NCBI GenBank assembly: GCA_900756875.1 | Contig: CAAELW010000211.1 | Location: 1-14,901 of the forward strand | Source: Pasteurellaceae bacterium | GTDB lineage: Bacteria; Pseudomonadota; Gammaproteobacteria; Enterobacterales; Pasteurellaceae | Length of the DNA: 14,901 bases | Direction of reading: 5' to 3' | Shown: piece after piece, positions 8,336-14,901 of the stretch | How positions within the stretch are numbered: the first letter of the stretch is position 1 | Layout: each line of letters starts with the position of its first letter | The notes under the pieces: generated by a model | Database searches by the model: none | Seen by the model: only the letters and a program-made list of their open reading frames with translations | Told to the model about the DNA's origin: nothing | Position numbers and translations under genes: made by a program

Positions 8336-8360
8336 CATAAAATGACATCATTTTAGCAAT

Positions 8361-8391
8361 AAAAAAGCCACCGTTATGGTGGCTTTCTTTT
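8361..8391. terminator. Bidirectional intrinsic terminator between tqsA and secF
   Basis: AAAGCCACC (8364-8372), loop GTTAT, GGTGGCTTT (8378-8386): a 9-bp perfect stem with an A-run on the left and a T-rich run on the right. It serves both convergent genes. A smaller AT-rich inverted repeat (AAAATGA/TCATTTT, 8339-8354) precedes it. Confidence 0.92.
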
Positions 8392-8409
8392 TATCTTATG
8401 TTCGATAGA

Positions 8410-9384
8410 TTAAGGTAAATCATCGACTTCTTTATCCACTTTTGGTGGAATCATATGTTCACGGCGTAGGCCGATATCATAAGCAATCGCAATCGCGATA
8501 AAGATTGATGAGTAAGTACCAAAACCGATACCAATTAATAACGCTAATGCGAAGTTATGAATTGATGGACCACCAAAGAAGAACAAGGCAATCACAACAA
8601 GAAGCGTTGTGAGAGATGTCATAATGGTTCTCGATAAGGTTTGCGTTAAGGAAATATCAATAATATCGATGGTTTCTACACGGCGAATTTTGCGGAAGTT
8701 TTCACGCACACGGTCGAATACCACGATACTATCGTTGATGGAATAACCTACAACGGAAAGAATTGCTGCCACGAAGGTTAAATCCATTTCGACTTGTAAT
8801 GCAGAGAATACACCGAGTGTAATCACCACGTCATGCGCAAGTGAGGCAATACCACCAAAACCTAAACGCCATTCAAAACGTGAGCCCACGTAAATTAACA
8901 TCATTGCTAGGGTTGCAAGGGTCGCATAAACCGCACCTTGAGCCAGTTCTTCACCGACGTTTGGACCCACAAATTCAATACTGTTAATATGAATATTTGG
9001 ATCAATCGTTTGAAGCATGCTTTTAACGTGATCACCAATAGCAGAATCGTTATTGTCAGCCGGTAATCGGATCATCACGTCTTGTACAGAACCGGTTGTT
9101 TGTACAATCGGGCTTGCAATCCCGTTTTGATTTAATGTGCCACGGATTTTTTCTAAATCAGCCGGTTGTGAGAAGTGAGTATCAAATACCACACCACCGG
9201 TAAAATCCAAGCCCCAGTTGAAGCCTTTTGTCACAATGAAGAAGAGGGAAATCGCCATTAAAATCGCAGAAAATGCATATCCCACAAATCTCACTTTCAT
9301 AAATTCAGTGAGAGGGAATGGCAATTTAATCCCATTCACTTCACGGATAAAATGTCCGTTTTTATCTTTTGCAAATAATCTCAT
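8410..9384 (-). CDS. secF: Protein translocase subunit SecF
   Basis: With SecD it forms the proton-driven RND-type accessory complex of SecYEG that pulls preproteins out on the periplasmic side. The 324 residues match E. coli SecF (323). Visible parts: TM1 about 34-52, the hallmark GLDFTGG at 58-64, a periplasmic P1-like domain about 65-145, then five membrane segments. In the fourth of these regions SINDSIVVFDRVREN carries Asp218, the counterpart of the conserved Asp213 of E. coli. AGGA lies 6 nt before the ATG at 9384 and overlaps the region just after the secD stop (10-nt gap), so the two are translated together. Last gene of the minus-strand block, closed by the shared terminator. Confidence 0.98.
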   Translation of the reverse strand: MRLFAKDKNGHFIREVNGIKLPFPLTEFMKVRFVGYAFSAILMAISLFFIVTKGFNWGLDFTGGVVFDTHFSQPADLEKIRGTLNQNGIASPIVQTTGSVQDVMIRLPADNNDSAIGDHVKSMLQTIDPNIHINSIEFVGPNVGEELAQGAVYATLATLAMMLIYVGSRFEWRLGFGGIASLAHDVVITLGVFSALQVEMDLTFVAAILSVVGYSINDSIVVFDRVRENFRKIRRVETIDIIDISLTQTLSRTIMTSLTTLLVVIALFFFGGPSIHNFALALLIGIGFGTYSSIFIAIAIAYDIGLRREHMIPPKVDKEVDDLP

Positions 9385-9394
9385 CTTATCCTAC

Positions 9395-11245
9395 CTAAAT
9401 TGATAATTTTTCAAGACGTTTACCGCCGTATAGGAAGTTCACGATAGCACGTGTTCCGGTAATTGCCGTAAACATTGAAATTGCCACACCTAATGCAAGA
9501 GTTACCGCAAAGCCTTGAATTGGACCGGTACCCACAGCATAAAGAATGATTGCCGTTAAAATTGTGGTTAAGTTCGCATCGAAGATAGAGGTGAATGCAC
9601 CGTTATAACCTTCGTTAATAGCTTGCTGGATTGGACGACCATTACGAATCTCTTCTTTGATACGCTCAAAAATAAGTACGTTGGCGTCCACCGACATCCC
9701 GAGGGTTAATACGATACCCGCAATCCCAGGCATAGTGAGTGTTGCACCTGGTAGGATAGACATCAAACCAACTAATAAAACGATATTAATCACCAAGGCA
9801 AAGCTTGCGATAATACCGAAGATTTTATAGTAAATCAGCATGAAGATAATGACGGCAATTAAGCCCCAGAAGCTTGCATCAATACCTTGTTCTACGTTTT
9901 GTGCGCCAAGAGAAGGACCGATTGTACGTTCTTCAACAATTTGCACTGGCGCGATTAAAGCGCCTGATTTTAATAACATAGAAAGGTTTTGTGCTTCTGC
10001 AGAACTGCTTACACCAGTAATTTGGAAGTTAGAACTGAAGCGACCTTGAATGGTAGCAACGTTAATCACTTCTTCATTTTTCTCTAAAATGGTTTTGCCA
10101 TTTTCGTCTTTTTTACCGTTGTCTTTGTATTCTACGTACAAGGTTGCCATTGGTTTTTTGTAGTATTTCTTGGTCGTTTGCGACATGATTTCGCCGCCTT
10201 CACTGTCCAAGGTTACACTTACTTGTGGTGTGCTGGTGTTTTGGTCTAAACCAGAACTTGAGTTGATGATGTGTTCACCACCCAATACTGCACGTTTGTA
10301 AAGTGCAACAGGTCTACCTTGACGGTCGTATTTGATTTCTGTATCAGAAGGCAACATACCACGAGCAGCGGACTCAGGGTTCACTAATGAATTCACAATA
10401 CGGAATTCAAGTGTTGCAGTCGCCCCTAAAATTTCTTTCGCACGTGCTGTATCTTGAACACCTGGTAATTCGATTACGATACGTTCTGCACCTTGACGTT
10501 GGATAACCGCTTCAGCTACGCCTAATTCAGCAACACGTTTACGTAAAATCGTTAAGTTTTGCTCGATCGCTAAGTTACGTGATTCTGTTAATGCCGCTTC
10601 AGAAAGGGCAAGGTTTAAGGTGTTGTCACCAATATCAGACACGTCTAATGTTGGGTGTAACTGACGAATAATACGCGCTGCTTTTGACATTTGGTCTGCG
10701 TTTTCTAAGGTAACCGTTGTACCAAATTTGTCGCCATTTTTAATCGCCGTAAACTGAATTTTTTCTTTACGTAATTCGTTACGTAATGTGTCTTGTAATT
10801 GTTCTTGACGTTTAGCAAGGGCAGAATTCATGTCCACTTCCATCAAGAAACGTACACCACCACGTAAGTCCAAACCCCATTTCATCGGGTTAGCACCAAT
10901 GCTGCTTAACCAAGCCGGTGTTGCCGGTGCAAGGTTTAATGCCGTGGTGTAGTTGTTGCCAAGTTTTTCTGCAATTTTATCTTTGGCAAGAAGTTGGTCA
11001 TCAGTGTTGGTGAAACGGGCAAGAATAGAGCCATTTTCAAGAACGATAGATTTGGTTGGAAGGTTATTTTCTTTCAGTACATTTTGTACTTCAGTTAATG
11101 CGGTGGTGTCTGCTTGTTGTCCACGAGTACCGGAAATTTGCACCGCAGGATCTTCACCGTAGATATTTGGAAGAGCGTATAAAGCACCAATGGCGACCAC
11201 AAGGATCACCATTAGATTCTTCCATAATGGGTAACGATTTAACAT
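9395..11245 (-). CDS. secD: Protein translocase subunit SecD
   Basis: The 616-residue partner of SecF (E. coli 615). TM1 is at about 9-28; a large periplasmic domain follows and contains the family signature GLDLRGG at 124-130 and the conserved ELPGVQD segment; five further membrane segments fill about 450-605. The proton-relay motif GMSVDANVLIFERIKEE places Asp520 at the position of the essential E. coli Asp519. The ATG at 11245 has AAGGG upstream (minus strand), 23 nt after the yajC stop. The yajC-secD-secF order is standard. No frameshift or missing segment was noticed. Confidence 0.98.
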   Translation of the reverse strand: MLNRYPLWKNLMVILVVAIGALYALPNIYGEDPAVQISGTRGQQADTTALTEVQNVLKENNLPTKSIVLENGSILARFTNTDDQLLAKDKIAEKLGNNYTTALNLAPATPAWLSSIGANPMKWGLDLRGGVRFLMEVDMNSALAKRQEQLQDTLRNELRKEKIQFTAIKNGDKFGTTVTLENADQMSKAARIIRQLHPTLDVSDIGDNTLNLALSEAALTESRNLAIEQNLTILRKRVAELGVAEAVIQRQGAERIVIELPGVQDTARAKEILGATATLEFRIVNSLVNPESAARGMLPSDTEIKYDRQGRPVALYKRAVLGGEHIINSSSGLDQNTSTPQVSVTLDSEGGEIMSQTTKKYYKKPMATLYVEYKDNGKKDENGKTILEKNEEVINVATIQGRFSSNFQITGVSSSAEAQNLSMLLKSGALIAPVQIVEERTIGPSLGAQNVEQGIDASFWGLIAVIIFMLIYYKIFGIIASFALVINIVLLVGLMSILPGATLTMPGIAGIVLTLGMSVDANVLIFERIKEEIRNGRPIQQAINEGYNGAFTSIFDANLTTILTAIILYAVGTGPIQGFAVTLALGVAISMFTAITGTRAIVNFLYGGKRLEKLSI

Positions 11246-11268
11246 AGTTTTCCCTTTAGGAATTTAAA

Positions 11269-11559
11269 TTAGAGAGATTTTACAGAACCTTTCGGTAATA
11301 CTGAAACGATGTAGTTACGGTTAATCGTGATTTCAGTGGTATCGTTTAACGCGATAACAATTTCAGCACCTTCGGTTACTTTAGTGATTTTACCAATCAA
11401 ACCACCAGCGGTTAATACTTCAGTGCCTTTCGCTAATTCAGACATTAATTTTTTGTGTTCTTTATTACGTTTCGCTTGTGGGCGGTAAATCATAAAATAA
11501 AAAATTAAACCGAAGATCACGAAAATAAATAACGTGGACATTGGGCTTTGTGCTTCCAT
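11269..11559 (-). CDS. yajC: Preprotein translocase accessory subunit YajC
   Basis: A 96-residue single-pass inner-membrane protein (E. coli 110) that associates with SecDF and with AcrB. One hydrophobic segment (about 8-24, TLFIFVIFGLIFYFMIY) is followed by the family hallmark YRPQAKRNKEHKKLM and the cytoplasmic segment GTEVLTAGGLIGKI. AAGGAAAA lies just before the ATG at 11559. It heads yajC-secD-secF. A gap of 102 bp separates it from the TusA-like gene, long enough for its own promoter. Confidence 0.96.
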   Translation of the reverse strand: MEAQSPMSTLFIFVIFGLIFYFMIYRPQAKRNKEHKKLMSELAKGTEVLTAGGLIGKITKVTEGAEIVIALNDTTEITINRNYIVSVLPKGSVKSL

Positions 11560-11582
11560 TGTGTTTTCCTTATAAAATGAAA

Positions 11583-11620
11583 AGTTAAAAGTGTGCGTAA
11601 AATACCATAAAACGGCATTC
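11583..11620 (-). promoter_or_regulatory. Weak candidate promoter for yajC-secD-secF
   Basis: In the 102-bp gap upstream of yajC, the minus strand has TTTACT followed after 16 bp by TATTTT (preceded by TATGG). Both hexamers are 4-5 of 6 matches. The coordinates are approximate. No intrinsic terminator after the TusA-like gene is visible, so read-through from upstream is also possible. Confidence 0.3.
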
Positions 11621-11661
11621 AGTAAAAGCCGATGAAGGCAATAACACCTAGAATTTTTGGA

Positions 11662-11889
11662 TTAATTGATTTTTTTCAAGCAAACTTCGAAGATTTGCTC
11701 GGAAAGCCAATGTTGATCCACTAATTCACATTGATTTTCTTCACAAAAAACAACAAAATTTTCGACCGCACTTTGACGATTTAATTGCAAAACTAATTCA
11801 TCATTTGTCGCTAAATTAGCCAAAGCCTTCTTCGCGGTTAAAAGCGGAATCGGGCAGGAAAGTGCGGTCAAATTTAATTGATATTTCAT
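11662..11889 (-). CDS. TusA/YedF-family sulfur-carrier protein
   Basis: A 75-residue cytosolic protein of the TusA (SirA-like) fold. TusA relays persulfide sulfur for 2-thiouridine in tRNA wobble positions; paralogues such as YedF have poorly known roles. The hallmark [13 protein letters not shown] places the sulfur-accepting Cys12 in the CPxP motif at the start of helix 1. The C-terminal half ([15 protein letters not shown]) resembles family members, with extra cysteines at about 53 and 58. The ATG at 11889 is 3 nt after the stop of the hemerythrin gene, so they form a pair. Two uptake signals in opposite orientation lie within it. The name tusA is not applied, because the sequence could equally be a YedF-type paralogue. 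Confidence 0.88.
   Translation of the reverse strand: MKYQLNLTALSCPIPLLTAKKALANLATNDELVLQLNRQSAVENFVVFCEENQCELVDQHWLSEQIFEVCLKKIN
11765..11773 (-). repeat. DNA uptake signal sequence (USS)
   Basis: Exact ACCGCACTT within the TusA-like gene. Confidence 0.9.
11860..11868 (+). repeat. DNA uptake signal sequence (USS)
   Basis: Exact AAGTGCGGT within the TusA-like gene, overlapping the codons just before the CPxP motif; opposite in orientation to the copy at 11765, about 86 bp away. Confidence 0.9.
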
Positions 11890-11892
11890 GAT

Positions 11893-12405
11893 TTAAGCTT
11901 GGCGACGAGCAAACATAATTTTGCCCATAGCCGTGAGTTGCTCTGCTGATAAATATTGCTTACCAAGCTCAAATAGTGGCTCTTCAAGGGCAATGTGTCT
12001 ATCATAGCTCGCTACAAACAGCGTAATCAGCCTTTCATCTACATCAGTGCGTTTCTCTGCAATCAATTCTTCTAGCTGCTCCGAAAGCTTTGCCCAATTT
12101 TCATGCAAGGTAACGTGTTGTCGTTCTAATTCATCCACCGACTCTTTCGCTTGAGGCGCTTTTTCAATTAAAGCGGGGAAAAAGTCTTTTTCTTCATCAT
12201 CATGATGAAGAGGTGCAGCATGATTAAAATACTGCAATATGGTTTTCACATCATTGAGTACAGCTTGATTCACGCCATTTTTTTCTAAGTAGCCAGGAAG
12301 AATCGTGAGTTGCTTGCAAAAGCGTTTCACTTTGCTATGACAAGCATAAAGCATATCAATCGGTTCATTCCAAGTGGCAAATTGTTGAGGCTCGAGGATT
12401 TGCAT
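11893..12405 (-). CDS. Hemerythrin (HHE) domain protein
   Basis: A 170-residue predicted four-helix-bundle protein with a non-haem di-iron site; such proteins bind oxygen, sense or resist NO and oxidative stress, or repair Fe-S clusters, but the role of this one is unknown. Candidate iron ligands in family order are His23, His67/His68 with Glu71/Glu72 (LHHDDEE), His97 and His101 (QHVTLHE), and His137 with Glu141 (DRHIALEE). There is no ScdA-type N-terminal domain, so it is not a canonical YtfE. The start chosen is the ATG at 12405, with AAGGAAA 6 nt upstream; an in-frame ATG at 12447 would add 14 residues read out of the loop and arm of a terminator. It lies between tgt and the TusA-like gene, 3 nt from the latter. 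Confidence 0.88.
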   Translation of the reverse strand: MQILEPQQFATWNEPIDMLYACHSKVKRFCKQLTILPGYLEKNGVNQAVLNDVKTILQYFNHAAPLHHDDEEKDFFPALIEKAPQAKESVDELERQHVTLHENWAKLSEQLEELIAEKRTDVDERLITLFVASYDRHIALEEPLFELGKQYLSAEQLTAMGKIMFARRQA

Positions 12406-12420
12406 AAGGTTTCCTTTGTT

Positions 12421-12463
12421 AAAAAGTGCGGTCAAAAAACGCTTCATTTTTCTACCGCACTTT
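12421..12463 (-). terminator. Inverted USS pair serving as tgt terminator
   Basis: AAAGTGCGGT (12423-12432) and ACCGCACTTT (12454-12463) are perfect 10-bp arms with a 21-nt loop; read on the minus strand the stem ends in CTTTTT. It starts 6 nt after the tgt stop. Such inverted uptake-signal pairs commonly act as terminators in Haemophilus. The two exact USS cores are 12424-12432 and 12454-12462. Confidence 0.85.
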
Positions 12464-12469
12464 CATCAA

Positions 12470-13627
<1,158 letters not shown>

Positions 13628-13660
13628 TCAACGAATAAACAGTTCGAAGATTTTTTTGCA

Positions 13661-13691
13661 ATAAAAAAGCCTGTCTTGTTTTCACAGGCTT
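13661..13691 (-). terminator. Intrinsic terminator in the tgt leader (candidate attenuator)
   Basis: Read on the minus strand: AAGCCTGT (13691-13684), loop GAAAACAAG, ACAGGCTT (13674-13667), continuing into six T (13668-13663). It lies between the tgt promoter candidate and the tgt start, 43 bp before the ATG, with no gene of its own on that strand within the window. Transcripts from the promoter at 13712-13740 must pass through it to reach tgt. Confidence 0.8.
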
Positions 13692-13711
13692 AACAATCTT
13701 TGTGAGAGAGC

Positions 13712-13740
13712 ATTTTATGCGGTGTGATTTAATAAGTCAA
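13712..13740 (-). promoter_or_regulatory. Strong sigma-70 promoter candidate for tgt
   Basis: On the minus strand TTGACT (13740-13735), a 17-bp spacer and TAAAAT (13717-13712): 5 of 6 at both elements. The predicted start is near 13705, only about 14 nt before the terminator hairpin. The leader to the tgt ATG would be about 87 nt. Confidence 0.7.
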
Positions 13741-13763
13741 AAAATCTCTTGCAGAAGTAAATT

Positions 13764-13795
13764 TTCATGTTAACATGAATAAAAATGCATTTTTA
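13764..13795. promoter_or_regulatory. Two abutting perfect 16-bp palindromes (candidate tandem operator)
   Basis: TTCATGTTAACATGAA (13764-13779) is directly followed by TAAAAATGCATTTTTA (13780-13795). Each equals its own reverse complement over all 16 bases. They lie between the divergent tgt and aminotransferase genes, 24 bp upstream of the tgt -35. The first covers a possible aminotransferase -10 (TAACAT, 13771-13776; TTGCAG at 13749-13754, 16-bp spacer). No known regulator consensus is recognised. Confidence 0.6.
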
Positions 13796-13828
13796 GTGAA
13801 TAATTATATTTTAAGTCGGGAGGCAATT

Positions 13829-14901
13829 ATGCAACGGAGAACACTTTTTAAATTAGCAGGTACTACAGCATTAGGTATGGCATTGGCACCAAAATTGATG
13901 GCAGAAAATCAGGTGTCAAAAGCAACTTCAACGAAAGTATTACATCTCAATTTTAATGAGAATGCACTAGGAATGTCGGAAAAAGCAAAACAAGCGATTG
14001 TGAATAGTTTAGCAATCGGTTCATATTATCCAGATGATCAACGTGCTGCAGTCATTACGCAACTAGCCGCTAAACACAATGTTGCTGAAAGTTTCATTTC
14101 ATTGGGGAATGGTTCTTCAGAAAATATTCAAGCTGCCGTTCAAGCATTGATCGTTAAGGCTCAAAATGCAAAACAAGCGGTTCAACTTGTGGTACCGGAT
14201 CCAACCTTTAATTATGCAGAATTATATGCAAAGGCGTTAGGCGTGCCTGTTGTGAAAGTGCCGCTTGTAGATGATTTTTCTTTTGATTTAGCGAAATTAA
14301 AAAACGCCGTAGAAGCATTTGATGGTGTGACGATTTTCTATTTATGTAACCCAAATAATCCAACATCAATGATTACGCCGGCTAAAACACTTTTCCCTTG
14401 GATTAAATCGTTTTCTAAAAATAGCTATTTTCTGCTAGATGAAGCTTATGCAGATTTTGTGGAAGATCCAGCGTTTGAAACAGGTATGACATTGGTTAAA
14501 GAAGGCTTGAAAAATGTATTAGTCACTCGGACTTTCTCTAAGTTTTATGCATTAGCAGGCTATCGTGTGGGATATTTACTTGCTCAGCCAGAAGTGGTTG
14601 AAGAAGTAGAAAAATTTATGTCATTGGATAACACGAACCTTGCGGGTGCCGTGTCTGCTGTAGCCTCTTTACAAGATAAAACCTTTGCAAAATTGAGTTT
14701 CCAAAGTAATGCTGCCTCACGTCAAATTGTTCAAAATGCCTTAACAGAGCTTGGCTTAAAATTTGCACCATCTAATGGTAACTTTATTTTCCATGAGATT
14801 AAGGGGGATGTAAAAACTTATCAAGAACGCATGAAGGCACATTCTATTCTGGTGGGGCGGGAGTTTTTGCCTATTCAAGGATGGAATCGTCTCACGCTTG
14901 G
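13829..14901 (+). CDS. HisC-like PLP aminotransferase with Tat signal peptide (3' end outside window)
   Basis: 357 codons are visible; the gene continues past the window, so no stop is seen. Fold-type I, class I/II aminotransferase resembling histidinol-phosphate aminotransferase, whose usual length is about 350-370. PLP-site residues: Asn174 in CNPNNPT, Asp204 in LDEAYADF, Schiff-base Lys238 in RTFSKFYALAGYR and Arg246. The substrate segment reads NFNENALG where HisC usually has NENP. Unlike cytosolic HisC it begins MQRRTLFKLAG followed by a hydrophobic stretch and LMA before Glu26: a twin-arginine signal with likely cleavage after Ala25, so export to the periplasm is inferred. GGGAGG lies 5 nt before the ATG at 13829. 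Substrate unknown; it is probably not the hisC of histidine synthesis. It carries one ACAAGCGGT (14173-14181). Confidence 0.9.
   Translation, partial: MQRRTLFKLAGTTALGMALAPKLMAENQVSKATSTKVLHLNFNENALGMSEKAKQAIVNSLAIGSYYPDDQRAAVITQLAAKHNVAESFISLGNGSSENIQAAVQALIVKAQNAKQAVQLVVPDPTFNYAELYAKALGVPVVKVPLVDDFSFDLAKLKNAVEAFDGVTIFYLCNPNNPTSMITPAKTLFPWIKSFSKNSYFLLDEAYADFVEDPAFETGMTLVKEGLKNVLVTRTFSKFYALAGYRVGYLLAQPEVVEEVEKFMSLDNTNLAGAVSAVASLQDKTFAKLSFQSNAASRQIVQNALTELGLKFAPSNGNFIFHEIKGDVKTYQERMKAHSILVGREFLPIQGWNRLTL

Noticed and set aside
8339..8354. AAAATGA/TCATTTT inverted repeat after tqsA as a separate terminator
   Set aside because: AT-only stem with almost no loop and no T-run; the GC-rich hairpin at 8364-8386 is the credible terminator.
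13661..13706. preQ1 riboswitch of class I in the tgt leader
   Set aside because: The conserved class I loop and A-rich tail ending in CUA were looked for and not found; the leader before the hairpin is also too short for a standard aptamer.

Overview
The window is AT-rich gammaproteobacterial chromosome from the Pasteurellaceae. It carries nine exact copies of the Haemophilus-type DNA uptake signal sequence (USS; AAGTGCGGT or its complement), about one per 1.7 kb, and the proteins closely resemble enterobacterial/Haemophilus orthologues. A Haemophilus species (parainfluenzae-like) or a close relative is the best guess; the species cannot be fixed from sequence alone. There are no insertion sequences, prophage genes, tRNAs, rRNAs or CRISPR arrays, and no gene-free stretch exceeds 300 bases (the longest, 13619-13828, is annotated in full).

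Layout. 33-1746 (minus): rluD then pgeF, 1 nt apart. 1747-1855: a compact intergenic region whose two promoter candidates face each other. 1856-8327 (plus): bamD; the 6S RNA gene ssrS; fau (5-formyl-THF cyclo-ligase), which follows 6S as in E. coli; clpB with a sigma-32-type promoter, an internal GTG start for a short form and a strong terminator; then mog-glnB-tqsA-like, tightly packed (1 nt gap, then 1 nt overlap). A bidirectional terminator (8361-8391) separates this from the minus-strand block 8410-13618, which in transcription order is tgt, a hemerythrin-domain gene, a TusA-like gene, yajC, secD, secF. At the right edge (13829 onward, plus, truncated by the window) is a HisC-type PLP aminotransferase with a predicted Tat signal peptide.

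How the genes work together. rluD, tgt and the TusA-like protein touch RNA modification or sulfur relay; bamD and yajC-secD-secF serve envelope biogenesis and export; clpB is the heat-shock disaggregase; ssrS regulates RNA polymerase in stationary phase; glnB is the PII nitrogen sensor. Most of this is ordinary core genome.

The parts most worth a second look are (i) the 210-bp tgt/aminotransferase intergenic region, which has two perfect 16-bp palindromes directly abutting each other, and a tgt promoter followed at once by an intrinsic terminator, suggesting an attenuated leader; (ii) the apparently exported aminotransferase; (iii) the hemerythrin/TusA-like pair placed between tgt and yajC; and (iv) an inverted USS pair inside the pgeF coding sequence.
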